Shown: piece by piece, positions 45,849-56,390 of the stretch
How positions within the stretch are numbered: the first letter of the stretch is position 1
Layout of the letters: the number at the start of each line of letters is the position of its first letter
Assembly (NCBI GenBank): GCA_922989275.2
Contig: OV277862.1
Coordinates: forward strand, 49,191,786-49,255,785
DNA length: 64,000 bases
Origin: Gari tellinella
Taxonomy: Eukaryota; Mollusca; Bivalvia; Cardiida; Psammobiidae
Reading direction: 5' to 3'
Made by a program: the position numbers and the translations under genes
The notes under the pieces: model-generated
Told to the model about the DNA's origin: nothing
Seen by the model: the letters and a program-made list of their open reading frames with translations, nothing else
Database searches by the model: none

Positions 45849-46043
45849 CCTCTCTATTACGACCACTAAGTTACTGTAATTAATTAATTTTGGTATTTAT
45901 TGCAGTCGACTGCTCAAATCAATGTGAAATTAAAACAAACATCTCCTTTAGGAGATTTCTGATTTACCTTCATCTTGGGTAAATCTGTCACCGATCTTTT
46001 ACACAAATGATTCGCCTTCGTTTTAGTGGTCGTAATAGAGAGA
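45849..46043 (+). mobile_element. Group J MITE, good ends
   Basis: CCTCTCTATTACGACCACTA / TTAGTGGTCGTAATAGAGAG: long inverted ends. Interior hairpin decayed (ATCTCCTTTAGGAGAT in the loop). Confidence 0.75.
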
Positions 46044-46287
46044 TTAACTGCATTGTAGGTTGCAACATTTGTAGTATGTCACTTTTCTAAATTTAGAAAT
46101 TTCGAAATGACGTCAGCGTGTCAAATAGTTTGGATACTAGTGACAGGTACCAGCAACTTAGCGTCTAATTTGAACAGAAACTTATTTACAAAAGATATTA
46201 TGACTTCGTCGTCAGCCTTCAAAATCTTAGTCTGCATCTGCCCTATTAACTTTTTCAACACCATGGACGTGTTTAGAATGTACACAT

Positions 46288-46362
46288 TACATTTGCAAAC
46301 AGGGTAACCCAAGATCAGAGGGCTCCTATAGGAGCCCTCTGATCAGGGTTCACACTGTTCAC
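46288..46362. repeat. Group H hairpin core, isolated
   Basis: GCAAACAGGGTAACCCAAGA ... GATCAGGGTTCACACTGTTC with centre GGGCTCCTATAGGAGCCC. No clear element ends. Confidence 0.6.
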
Positions 46363-46364
46363 TA

Positions 46365-47400
46365 AATTAGAGAAGTATTTATTAAACTACCCAGAATTCC
46401 AAGTTGGCTGGTTCATGATTTTGTAACTAAGATCCACAAGGGAACCTAATAAACCCGAAACAGTTACTTAGTGTTGAAAGAGCTCAGCTTTCGTTCAATT
46501 ATTGACTAATGCATGTTTGACTGCGAACAAGTACGTGAATTAAAGTCGAATGAACAGCAAAACAAACAAAACATTGACTAGTAAATAACGTGTCAGTTAT
46601 AATTGGTAGCACCGTCTATTCTTATTATTGTTCTATAGGGTATACATAGTGGGTCATCGTCAAAAGTAAAATAATGATAATAGCAAATACAATATGAGTT
46701 AAATGTTTCAACAAAAACTCTCAAAGAAACTAAAATTAGAAGAAACGTTTCAATTAAGAAACGAGCTTGGAAAACATATGAAACTAAATAAGACAATTCG
46801 AAATAATAAAAAAAGCTTAGTACATATACAATAGTAAAAGAAACCGTAATTAAATTGTTGCAGTAATGGCTAAATATTTGAAATAAAACAGTTATTATAC
46901 AAACAAAAAAATGAAATCATAGAATAAAAGCATTGCATTCGTATAGTGTTTAATAGACAACATTTTAAACAAGAATAAGAACATAATTACTACCATACTA
47001 ATAATAATATCATAGCAAAAAGTGCTGTCCTTTTCGCGTCAAAAAGTGCAAGTAAAATGTACTATTTAGTGGTATTCTACATCTCAAATACTGTAACAAA
47101 GATTTATCAGAACAAATCTGCTGTAATTATTTTATTGCAAACTGACAAACTAACACTGAATATTCAGTATGTAAAATAGTTTTATTAAATAATTGACAGA
47201 TAAAAGACGGTCGATTTTCGTTATTCTAACTCTCGGAATTTTACCATCTACTGTTTAGAATCGTGTGTGGGTTTAAACCAAATTTGCCTTGATATCGCTC
47301 TTAAAATTTTACCATGTTCTACTTAAATTTCTTGGTGTGTTGAAACAATTGTTCTTGATATAATTTTGATATGCATCTACAACAAACTAAGAACTTAAAA
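46365..47400. other. No gene or repeat supported
   Basis: AT-rich, low-complexity sequence. No exon or inverted repeat stood out. Confidence 0.45.
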
Positions 47401-47402
47401 TC

Positions 47403-47880
47403 TATAGTGGAGAAGACGTTATTCTTTCCCAATAACCGCGGTAATAAAGCAAAAAGAAACAACGATTTCCTTTGCAAAAAGTTTGGAGTCAGATTTTGGT
47501 AAGCCTCTGATCAGAGTTGTTTGCCTTCCAGACTTAAAATAAACGGTAACTATTGTCGAAAAGATACAGTGGAGAATCTGTTATTCTTTCCCGTTTAAAC
47601 GCAAACGTACGCAAACGCAAAGCACTAAAACGTAGAAAAGAACAACTTTTGGACAATTCTGATAATTCTTGTTTATCTTGGTGGCAAACAGTTTGGAGCC
47701 TGATCAGACGCCGGGTTACCCGGCGTCTGATCTGGCTCCAAACTGTTTGCACTGCAAATAATAGTTTTAGCGTAAACGCTTTTATTGGGAAAGAATAACA
47801 GATTCTCCACTGTACCATTCCATGCATCTAATCGCGTTTCGTTTTATTTTTATGGGGAAAATAACGTCTTCGTCACTGTA
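47403..47880 (+). mobile_element. Old group C copy split by a younger one
   Basis: Left end TATAGTGGAGAAGACGTTAT at 47403 and right end AATAACGTCTTCGTCACTGT at 47861 are inverted repeats of each other. Between them a second, near-consensus copy sits at 47565-47814. The host core is decayed (GGAGTCAGATTTTGG). Confidence 0.85.
47565..47814 (-). mobile_element. Group C MITE nested in an older copy
   Basis: TACAGTGGAGAATCTGTTAT / ATAACAGATTCTCCACTGTA; core centre GGGTTACCC; 250 bp. Confidence 0.9.
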
Positions 47881-48116
47881 CAACATAGCAGTGTGCAAAA
47901 ATTGACAGTTTTGAATACGTTGATTCAGTCCTAAACGATGGAATACGTGTTGCTACTGATTATAATCACTCAACATTCAAAACAGAATACAGTATGTCTG
48001 TATTTTAAACATCTACCCCGCTAAACTAATCACTGGTGCCTAATCTTGTTCTCTCCACTGGCAGTGTACTTATTCATTATAATCAAACGTGTGCCTGCGA
48101 CCATTCAATTAATTAA

Positions 48117-48531
48117 TGTCACAGTGTGTAGGTTTATCATGACTTGTACGGCCTTGCTGTACAAGCGCGCTTTTATGGCGACGTGGTAGAGTGCATGACT
48201 GCGAACCTGGCGATCCGGGTTCAAACCCGGGTCGGCGCGGGTGCTTCTTTATAAGAACACCCGGCTACATTTGGCGCCCAACGTGGTTTCTGTGACTGTT
48301 TATTCTCAGAGTTCGACCCCCAGTCGTTCTCATATCCATATAGAAATTCGGGACGAATTTCAAGTTGTCGGGGGAGTATGTCACAGTGTGTAGGTTTATC
48401 ATGACTTGTACGGCCTTGCTGTACAAGCGCGCTTTTATGGCGACGTGGTAGAGTGCATGACTGTGAACATGGCGACCCACGTTCAAACCCCGGTCGGCGC
48501 GGGTGTTTCTTTATAAGAACGCCCGGTTACA
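48117..48531 (+). mobile_element. Complete TRIM (miniature LTR retrotransposon)
   Basis: Two 153-bp direct repeats (48117-48269 and 48379-48531) start TGTCACAGTG and end in CA. They differ at about nine positions. The 109-bp interior starts TT then TGGCGCCCAACGTGG (48272), which matches the first 15 bases of the primer-binding site used with tRNA-Lys1,2. It ends with the purine tract CGGGGGAGTA just before the second repeat. TTAA flanks both sides (48113-48116, 48532-48535), a 4-bp duplication. No coding capacity; mobility would need proteins from another LTR element. Confidence 0.92.
48174..48240 (+). promoter_or_regulatory. tRNA-like Pol III promoter inside the TRIM LTR
   Basis: In the first LTR, TGGCGACGTGGTAGAGTGCA resembles an A box with D-arm and CCGGGTTCAAACCCGG is a perfect T-arm-like stem with a B box. 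In the second LTR (48436-48502) the stem is broken by changes (CCCACGTTCAAACCCC). A TATA-like TTTATAAG follows at 48248. Function as promoter is inference from the boxes. Confidence 0.6.
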
Positions 48532-48539
48532 TTAATCTC

Positions 48540-48845
48540 TAGACAATTAAAATGTATGTGACTGCTTCAACCCTTCATTTCCATAACATTCTTTGACGCG
48601 TGTTTCCCTAACTTCACAGCGTATGCATTTTGACTGAAGAAACGTTGACATAATTAAAACAGGATGGATCCTCATCCTACGCCAAAGTTTCTCGCATCTG
48701 AACAGGATACACCCTATTTAAAAATGCCAGAGCACTCGGACAAACACTGACACTGGGGTTAATAGAATAAAGATCGCTGTAGACAAATGACTGATTGTCG
48801 CTGAGCAAATGCATTGGAAATAGATGACCATTTAAAATTAGGCTT
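48540..48845. other. No feature seen
   Basis: Sequence between the TRIM and a group B remnant with no supported gene or repeat. Confidence 0.35.
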
Positions 48846-48847
48846 CA

Positions 48848-49036
48848 GCGCTTTGCCCTATAACTTGTTTCTAATATGGAAGATTAAGGCGCATTCTGGT
48901 TTGCTATCAACCTGCTTTAAGCTATCATCTACTAGAATGTAGATTTTGTTCTGATGATACATATTCATGAATGTACTTTCTTAAGTGTATCAATAAATCA
49001 ATGGCGTTAAAATGCGTATTTATGGTGTAATGGGTT
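48848..49036 (+). mobile_element. Group B MITE, hairpin half lost
   Basis: GCGCTTTGCCCTATAACTTG ... TTATGGTGTAATGGGTTA. Only the right arm GCGCATTCTGGTTTGCTATC remains of the hairpin. Confidence 0.6.
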
Positions 49037-49039
49037 ATA

Positions 49040-49500
49040 ATAAAGAAGGATTGGAAACGGGATCAAAATATTTGTCCGGTTTAGAGAGAAATACGCTATA
49101 AAGTGGTACCGGTTTGGAGGGGTTCCGCCGTAGACTACTCCAATAAGGCTCCTTTGCGTTTGGGGCTTATATTATACATTAAGCTGTCTTTAACTCGTTT
49201 AATTATTTTGAATGGTCGATTAACGCAAGTCTGAATATATAAATAATATGCGCCAAGATTCTCTGATCTTCCTGTCGGTTTAACATATTTCAAAATAAAT
49301 ATTTTGTTTTATACGCATTTGCAATGTGGACAATATGCCAGTCAATTAAACTTGTCGTGCCTTTCAAACAAAATTCATTAGCCCTTTCCTCAATAATAAG
49401 CAAAAAGCATACGATAAAATTGTAAAAGGGTGAAAACATATCTTTTACCAAGCGAAAGGTAAGTCACATCAGTGAAAAGCCAGAGGAGATGCGTGCTAAT
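49040..49500. other. No feature seen
   Basis: No repeat or exon could be supported in this stretch. Confidence 0.35.
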
Positions 49501-49506
49501 CACACA

Positions 49507-49963
49507 CACTAATATTAACCCATTAACCCTAAGATTTTAAACTGACCATTTCAGTTTCCATTTAAATCTTTGGTCGCTAAGTAAAATTTGTTGTCTGCTA
49601 CTTTTAAAGAACAATTGCTATTTTACTATTTCAAATCAATGTCAGAGTGGCTAAGAGATTGGACCCCGATGAGACGCCGCATCACGTGGCGTCTCATCGG
49701 GATACAAACTGTTTGTAAAGGTAATCACAATTTCAATTCTAGACTGGAAAGAGTTAATGTAAATGTAGCATTTTTTTGACAAATCAGGGTTGTTCCTTTT
49801 GTATGTTTATTGCAAAATAACGAACAGTGAAGGCCCTATTCAAAAGAGTTCTGTAGAAACCATTTGATCTGAATCATCACGGTTTATATAGGACAAGTAT
49901 ACTATTCACTGGTGCACTGTTTATAAAGTGTGTTTATACGCGTAACTAGGGTTCAATGGGTTA
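49507..49963 (+). mobile_element. Group H MITE split by another MITE
   Basis: Left TTAACCCATTAACCCTAAGA and CAGTTTCCATTTAAATC; right TAACTAGGGTTCAATGGGTT then AA. The group H core (AACAGTGAAGGCCCTATTCA) lies at 49822. A type 1-core element interrupts it at 49573-49757. Confidence 0.7.
49573..49757. mobile_element. TTAA-type MITE nested in group H
   Basis: AATCTTTGGTCGCTAAG at left (TT of TTAA lost) and GACTGGAAAGAGTTAA at right. Contains TTGTTGTCTGC and a hairpin GACCCCGATGAGACGCC-type with centre GCATCACGTGGC. Confidence 0.6.
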
Positions 49964-49989
49964 AACACATACATTGCGACACCACTCAC

Positions 49990-50148
49990 ATCATTTCCAT
50001 GGGAACCAAGATCGGATTTACTTTGTTTAGACCTGACCGCCTTTTTATGAGAGCCATTTTGTTTCATATCTGGCGACGCCATGCTCATGTAGGGTGAAAG
50101 GTCTACAGAGCTAAGCGAATCCCGATCGTCCTCTGTTATTTTCCACTT
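49990..50148 (-). CDS. CaaX-box protein, internal exon
   Basis: This exon has 159 nt (53 codons, phase 0 at both ends). The acceptor is TTTTGCATCACTGCTAG and the donor GAT|GTGAGT. It starts KWKITEDDRDSLSSVDLSPY and ends MSMASPDMKQNGSHKKAVRS then KQSKSDLGSHGND. It is Ser- and Lys-rich, probably disordered, with possible phosphorylation runs (DSLSS). In phase with the last exon at 37627 and with the exon at 53170-52991. No domain recognised. Confidence 0.6.
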
Positions 50149-50826
50149 CTAGCAGTGATGCAAAAGGCATAAAATCAAACTTTAGCATGTAAATCTACAA
50201 TGTCACGTGACAACTACTTCTACAACAATAACAATGGCAATGGCGATGGAAACACGTTTCTATTTAACCCTTTCACTGTCAGGATGCCTGGTTATTAATG
50301 CCGCCTACTAGATCAATATATTATCAAGTAATATACAATACAGTTGTTTCTCAAACATATTCCTACAAGAATATTAACACGTAAATGTGCATCGATAACT
50401 CAATATTTTTGCCATTGACCTATTTCAAGACAAAACAATCATTTATAAATCCATAATTCGTTTAAAAATAGTTTAAATTTTTTTTATTGAAAAAGGGCAA
50501 TGATCGAAATATTGATTCGATAGAGATGTCGTCGCCCATTCATATAAATAACCATGAGATTCAGATGTCATGCATTTTGCTTTTTGAATCACTTTTAGAC
50601 GCCTAGTAACTTAGCGTCAGACAAGAATTGAAATTGTTTTGAACATGCCAGAGCCCATGGGCCAAGCCAGTGAAGGGGTTACTGAACAAATCTATACCAA
50701 ATCAATCTTGATTTAGCGACCATTCAATGGTGTAGTATTGGAATATGTAGACTTCTGGCAGTTTAATACAGCATAGAATATTGCATAAGCATCATAAAGA
50801 ACACTTATTCTGCAATAGTTTTATTC

Positions 50827-51277
50827 GGGTCTGTCTAAAGACCCCAAACCTCCCAAAACCACTCCAAACCTGCCTAAAGCACTTAAAACACAATCCAAAC
50901 CACTTAAATTCCTTAATATCTAATCAAAAAGAGCTTATAAATGGCAAATTTAAGCTAAAACAATGAAAAAATGTTAATTTAGAATTGAATATTCGATGGT
51001 TTTCTTTTCAAGGGGAACAACAAAACTTAAGATCACTTTACAGTTACCTCTAAATATTAACTCACTATCCTAATAGCCTGTACCTGGTTTTGAAGACAAG
51101 TATTCTCTTAAAGCAGGTTGAAAGTAAAGCAGAATGCGCCTGAAGGCGCATTCTGCTTTACTTTCAGCCTGTTTTAAGCTACAATCTGCTAGAATTATAA
51201 AAAAAAAAACTTGCTTTTAAAAGTGGTTTTGGGAGGTTTGGATAAATTTGGGGAGGTTTGGGGTCTTTAGACTGACC
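50827..51277. mobile_element. Group Q fold-back element, 9-bp duplication
   Basis: GTTTTATTC stands directly on both sides (50818-50826, 51278-51286). Ends GGTCTGTCTAAAGACCCCAA then ACCTCCCAAAACCAC at left; right is the mirror AGGTTTGGGGTCTTTAGACT then GACC, with the AGGTTTGG arm partly repeated. A 9-bp duplication fits Mutator-like elements (inference). A group B piece is inside. Confidence 0.85.
51058..51206 (+). mobile_element. Group B MITE nested in group Q, right end lost
   Basis: TTAACTCACTATCCTAATAG, hairpin AAAGCAGGTTGAAAGTAAAG with centre GCGCCTGAAGGCGC, CAATCTGCTAGAATTATAAA, then A-rich. The downstream half is missing. Confidence 0.75.
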
Positions 51278-51724
51278 GTTTTATTCTGCATTCAGTAACC
51301 AGCTTTAATATCGCCTTTTAAACGCTTTTTTATTGAGTAGTCGCTAAATATAAGTTTGACTAATACTCTTATAAGAAAAGCTCTCTATTATGACGTGGCA
51401 TGTGTTGCAATATTGGATGTTATAAAACGATCAACCAATTAAATTCAATGGATAAAATCATAATTGAAAATTGAGATATTATGTTCAACATTTCAAGATA
51501 TTTCTCAGGAAACAATATATGATAACTAGAACCAGAGCCCAACTTGCAACACCTAGCACGCCATATTCTATGGCATACTTAATGATTTGTTTTTACCAAA
51601 ATGGGCTTTCAATGTGATCCTAATCGCTACAAGAAGACACGGGATGTCGTTATAATAGGATACTTGTATTATTCGATAAATAGTCAAATTTCTACTGTTC
51701 AACCATTTAATGCAGGGTCCATGC

Positions 51725-51852
51725 TTATAAAGCGCTTGAGATGAGTCTGAGATCGTTCTCAAGCCTTTGATTGGTCGGGTTCGAGCAGAATGCTCAAATC
51801 TAACCAATCAAAAGTTTCAAAACGATATCATACTCAATTTAAACGTGCTATA
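51725..51852. mobile_element. Group L fold-back
   Basis: TTATAAAGCGCTTGAGATGA mirrored by decayed CATACTCAATTTAAACGTGC; inner ATTGGTCGGGTTCGAGC pair. Confidence 0.55.
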
Positions 51853-52046
51853 CGTATGGGGCTAGATATATGGGGATTTTAAAATGCACTGCAGAACAAA
51901 ACCAATTTGATAATTAATTTATCAGCTTACTTTTGTCCTGCATCAAAGATTCGCGCCTTCAGCGATTCCCAGTCTTCTTTGTTAGATTAACAAATGTGTT
52001 AAGTAAATAAATATTTAGTATGCATCAGAATAGAAAAAATGATGGT

Positions 52047-52087
52047 ATCATCATCATCATCATCGTCTTCGTCGTCGCCACCATCAT
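52047..52087 (+). repeat. Trinucleotide microsatellite (TCA/TCG)n
   Basis: TCATCATCATCATCATCGTC then TTCGTCGTCGCCACCATCAT; simple repeat. Confidence 0.9.
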
Positions 52088-52990
52088 TACATGTACCCAA
52101 GGACTCCAGAAAAGTTGGATATTATAAAATCTTTATATCTCAATAAAACCTTACGATGTCATTTGTCACAACATAGCGTTGTTTTGGAGACATATATAAA
52201 GGAGAGAAAAATGAATTGTTCCATTTACTCACTCTTATCCAGAGTCCTGATACACGAACTGATATTAACCCTTAATCTTACCAAATTGAGTGTCTTGTTC
52301 TAGTTTCTATAATTTAATGGAAATGTACCGTTAAAGTGCCATTCTTTTAAGCAAACATCATGGTGTACACATAATTTAAAACTTGGACGGTACTATTTCA
52401 ATTATTATAACAAATTATATGCGTATAGATACACTGTAGTGATTTATGATGCCGTGTTTGGATTGGAAAATTAACAATAGCATTCACTGCAAACGAGAAC
52501 CCAGACTAAAATTTCCAAATAAATCATATTTAACATGTTCAATTGGTATAATGAATGCTTCAATCGTATCAAATTGGCCTTTTTGTAAAACGTGTCTTCT
52601 ATCTGCAAGAATCTTTCAAAATACAATTTACTGATATAACAGGGCTCCAGACAAAGTGTCCTATAGTGTGCCTACTCTGTAGAATCATCGTTTTGTGATG
52701 TTTCCTGTTAGTAGTAACACTGTAGGATGGAGGCACGCAGCAGAAAAAAAGAAAAAATGGCCTACTTTTTTCTTATCTGAACCCCTAATTAAAAAATGGA
52801 TTTGTGATGAAAACACAATCTCATTGTCCAAAGAAAAGTAATGATGAAACAACTCTGTTTTTTTCTGGGTTCTCAAAATAACAACATACAGGGAAAGAAA
52901 ATGCAAATAGATAACCAAAAACATGCATGTAAAAGAACGTAACCAAAACCAGACAAAGTGAGGGTTTGAGATCACCAAATATAAGCTTAC

Positions 52991-53170
52991 ATCGATAAAA
53001 GATTTAGCTCTGGTAAGTGGTATGTCCTTATGGTGATGCTGTTTAACCTTCTCATACTGTACTACGCCACCATTTTTCTCTGCTTCCTCGTGTAAGTCGT
53101 CCTCCTCCTCACCAAAAACGTACAAACTAATTAAGTCATCATCCTGACCATTACCCTTTTGGCTATTCTT
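52991..53170 (-). CDS. CaaX-box protein, acidic exon
   Basis: This exon has 180 nt (60 codons, phase 0 at both ends), with acceptor TTCTTACTTACAG and donor GAT|GTAAGC. It starts KNSQKGNGQDDDLISLYVFG, then EEEDDLHEEAEKNGG, then VVQYEKVKQHHHKDIPLTRA and KSFID. Strongly acidic middle, basic and His-rich end. No known domain seen. In phase with exons on both sides. Confidence 0.65.
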
Positions 53171-53258
53171 CTGTAAGTAAGAATTAATGGCACAATGCTG
53201 AATTAATGGCATAATGCTGAATTAATGGCAAAATTCTGTAACTTTCCGTGGATGAATA

Positions 53259-53713
53259 TTAACCCTTTACCCCATATCATGTTTCTAGTACTTAAGATAG
53301 GTGACCACTTTACGCAGGTTTAAAGTAAAGCAGAACGTGTCTTAACCCTTATCCTGCGGCAATGTCGTCTGCTTCGAAAGTGTCGTCTGCAAAATTTGTT
53401 AAATCTAGATTTGTGCATTTCTTAAGTAGAGAAAATTAAAGACGAGTGTCAAACAGTTTGGATCCAGATCAGACGCCGTGTTACGCGGCGTCTGATCTGG
53501 GTCCAAACTGTTTGCAAAAATCAGTAAAATCGCGACCAGCAGGCAAAGGGTTAAGGCGCACCCTGCTTTACTTTAAACCTGCTTTAAAATAGAATGTAAG
53601 AAATATTTCTCATGAAACATTTTCATGACTGCATAAATTGGAATTATTTTCTTCAGTGGAGGAATATTAATAGCGTAAAACTTTGTACATGTATCTATGG
53701 AGTAATGGGTTAA
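53259..53713 (+). mobile_element. Group B MITE split by a group A MITE
   Basis: TTAACCCTTTACCCCATATC at left, GGAGTAATGGGTTAA at right. The type 2 hairpin (GCAGGTTTAAAGTAAAGCAG ... CTGCTTTACTTTAAACCTGC) is interrupted at its loop TTAA by 53342-53554. Confidence 0.92.
53342..53554 (+). mobile_element. Group A MITE nested in group B (TTAA duplicated)
   Basis: CGTGTC-TTAA-CCCTTATCCTGCGG ... CAGGCAAAGGG-TTAA-GGCGCA. The group B loop consensus is CGCCTTAAGGCG, so insertion doubled TTAA. Same length (213 bp) and layout as 31594-31806. Confidence 0.93.
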
Positions 53714-53926
53714 ATATTTCCAATTCACGTGGTGTAGTGATTGTCTTCCCATGTCATAGCTCTGTTGTGCAATCATCACTTAATATACTGGTGCAATACA
53801 AACACTGCATCAACTCTTTTGCCACCATATTATCGTCCGCTTAAAACTGCTGTCTGCAGCTTCATGTCAAATGATTTTTCTAAGTTTTCCATGTGTAGCG
53901 ACAATGACGACTGGGAATGAAATAGA

Positions 53927-54171
53927 TACAGTGAAGAATCTGTTATTCTTTCCCGTTTAAACGCAAACGTACGCAAAGCACTAAAACGTAGAAAAGTACA
54001 ACTTTTGGACAATTATGATAATTCATGTTTATCTTGGTGGCAAACAGTTTGGAGCCTGATCAGACGCCGGGTTACTCGGTGTCTGATCTGGCTCCAAACT
54101 GTTTGCACTGCAAATAATAGTTTTAGCGTAAACGCGTTTATTGGGGAAAGAATAACACATTCACCACTGTA
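53927..54171 (-). mobile_element. Group C MITE (245 bp)
   Basis: TACAGTGAAGAATCTGTTAT / AATAACACATTCACCACTGT A; core GGAGCCTGATCAGACGCCGG with centre GGTTACTCGG. Confidence 0.88.
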
Positions 54172-54426
54172 ACTCTTCATAATACCATCTATGAATATAA
54201 TGGAATCCAGATGTCGATGTCGCCAGTTGTTTAAAATTTAATTTTCCATTTACCTTTGGTATAACCTTAATGTTCTATTTACCTTTGGTATACACTTAAT
54301 ACATTCAAACTGCAAAAGACTAACACTTGAATGAACCAATTACAAAACCCATTTTCATATTTCTCATATTTCTCTAGAGTTCTGAGTTAGACGAGTATTT
54401 CAAATATATGTTCTTACTTCGTAGTT

Positions 54427-54512
54427 AAAACTCTATGATACCACTATCCATTATAATCACCGCGAAGAGACCGTTCCAATGAGTATTCACACCATAGAGT
54501 CTACAGGCATCA
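54427..54512. mobile_element. Group F hairpin
   Basis: CTCTATGATACCACTATCCA ... GAGTATTCACACCATAGAG; stem decayed. Confidence 0.5.
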
Positions 54513-54570
54513 TAAAGGAGATAATTTTAGTATGTTTAGTTTACTCATTATTTTCTAGAGCCAAGATATA

Positions 54571-54784
54571 TTAACCCTTAGCCTGCCACTCACGACTATA
54601 GCTCCATATGCAAACAGCTTGGATCCGGATGAGACGCCGAGTAACTCGGCGTCTCATCCGGATCCAAGCTGTTTGACACTCGGACAACATTTTCAGCAAT
54701 TTTGAGCAACTTTGAAGCACTTTGAAACTTGAAGCAGACGAGAAATATAGCAGACAACAATTTATTTGGCGGGCTAAGGGTTAA
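54571..54784 (+). mobile_element. Group P MITE (TTAA, 214 bp), copy 1
   Basis: TTAACCCTTAGCCTGCCACT ... TTGGCGGGCTAAGGGTTAA. Hairpin GCAAACAGCTTGGATCCGGA with centre GAGTAACTC. GCAGACGAGA and GCAGACAACA near the right. Differs from 59879-60092 at only two positions. Confidence 0.95.
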
Positions 54785-54785
54785 C

Positions 54786-55545
54786 CATCCTTTGAAATAC
54801 AGTATCTAACTAAAAACAAACATGTATCATGCTCCGACTCAAAACCAGATGGCATGTAAGCTCGGTATGAGTTTGAGTGTTCAATTCACACACGTTTGAC
54901 TGCAAAATTAATGAACACCCATTACTAATATACTTGCAAAAGCCATTGGCATTATAATTGTTTGGTATGCGGGTTTCTTCAATATAATTTAATTATATTG
55001 TTGTCCTCTATATACATATATAGATTTTTATCAGAACATTGGGTACATCTTCATAAATAGTATTAACTGTTTCATTTCAGTTTCAAAGGATGCTCAAAAC
55101 ATGCAACCCAACTCTCTAAGTCGAACTCTTGCTGAACATTTTAAGGACGAACGGTGTATTCAGTGTAGGCCATTTTTCAAATTTCATAGAATAATTCAAA
55201 AACTATTTGGAATCATATTTGAATTATAAAACAGCTAAATACAAATCGAATTTTAATATTAAGGGTTTTCAGCTTAATTTTCAATAAATACAGACAAATT
55301 AACATGTCAATAATGTTAAATTTCATGAATTCACAATACTAAAACTGAAATATAAAAGTAAAAGTTAAGTATGCTATACACAATTAAGTCTACACGTGTT
55401 TAAATATATACATTATACATTCCAGGCTATAGATTCCATCATAAAACAAATAATGGCATGCTATTGTCTTGATACATAATTATCCATTGTGTAAGATTAC
55501 ATTTTAGCAAAATTACTTGTAATGATTTCGTGACCGGTAACAGTT
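54786..55545. other. No feature seen
   Basis: AT-rich; nothing supported. Confidence 0.4.
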
Positions 55546-55551
55546 ATCTTG

Positions 55552-55630
55552 TGTTACCCATTACCCCATAGCATGTTTCTAGTAAAGCAGGTTGAATGTA
55601 AACCAGAATTGTCCTTTTGGTCAGGGGCTC
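55552..55630 (+). mobile_element. Group B fragment
   Basis: TACCCATTACCCCATAGCAT then AAAGCAGGTTGAATGTAAAC; broken before the next group B copy. Confidence 0.6.
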
Positions 55631-55881
55631 TTAACCCTTTCCCACATAGCATGTCTTTAGTATTGAATATAGTTATCCACTTAAAGCAGGTTGAAAGTAA
55701 AGCAGAATGCGCCTTAAGCGCATTCTGCTTTACTTTCAGCCTGCTTTAAGCTATCATCTGCTAGAATATAGAAAATATTTTGTATGATACATATTTATGA
55801 CTGTATAAATTGGAACTATTTTCTTCAGTGAAGCAATAAACTTAATGCGCTAAAAGGCGCTTCTATGGGGGAAAGGGTTAA
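55631..55881 (+). mobile_element. Group B MITE, complete (251 bp)
   Basis: TTAACCCTTTCCCACATAGC ... CTATGGGGGAAAGGGTTAA; hairpin with loop GCGCCTTAAGCGC; CATCTGCTAGAATATAGAAA block follows. Confidence 0.88.
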
Positions 55882-56390
55882 ATATAGGTATATTGGATAA
55901 AGACCAAGTGTCCACTCCCCATAATCTAATCTCCCTGTTTGGGGACTTTCTTTTATACTTTCAATCTGCTTTACGCTCCCATCGGAAGAGGTATTGGTAC
56001 TGCTAAGGATTTCCTAGTTGTGGACTTCTTTTCTTAGTGTATGAATAATCAGATGCAGTCTTGAAACAGTATGATTATGGGGTAACAGGTAAACCGACCG
56101 ATCAAATGAAGGCTGCTGACGAAAGAAATGATAACATTGGCATATGTATTTATTCCTTTTTATTATGTTTCAAGAAGGTCGAGTTCTATTTGAGATGCTT
56201 GTCCATTGATTGGTCGATTAACACATATGTGTTCACTAATAAATGCTTATTTCTTTGTTTACATAGTTTGATGTTATATGGCTATGAACATTGTATATGT
56301 CTAATGCCAAAAAAAATTGAATTGAATTGATGTGCATGTGCTGTAGATTTTATTGATCTCATTGTTCTTCAGTTGATGAACAAAAAAACA

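Noticed and set aside
48174..48240. Functional tRNA gene in the TRIM LTR
   Set aside because: B box and T-arm-like stem are good, but there is no proper acceptor stem or anticodon arm.
51931..51976. Exon-like minus-strand segment reading DWESLKARIFDAGQ with a GTAAGC donor
   Set aside because: It looks protein-like, but it needs split codons at both ends, while its neighbours at 53170-52991 and 50148-49990 join in phase 0. The acceptor (AACAAAG) is weak.
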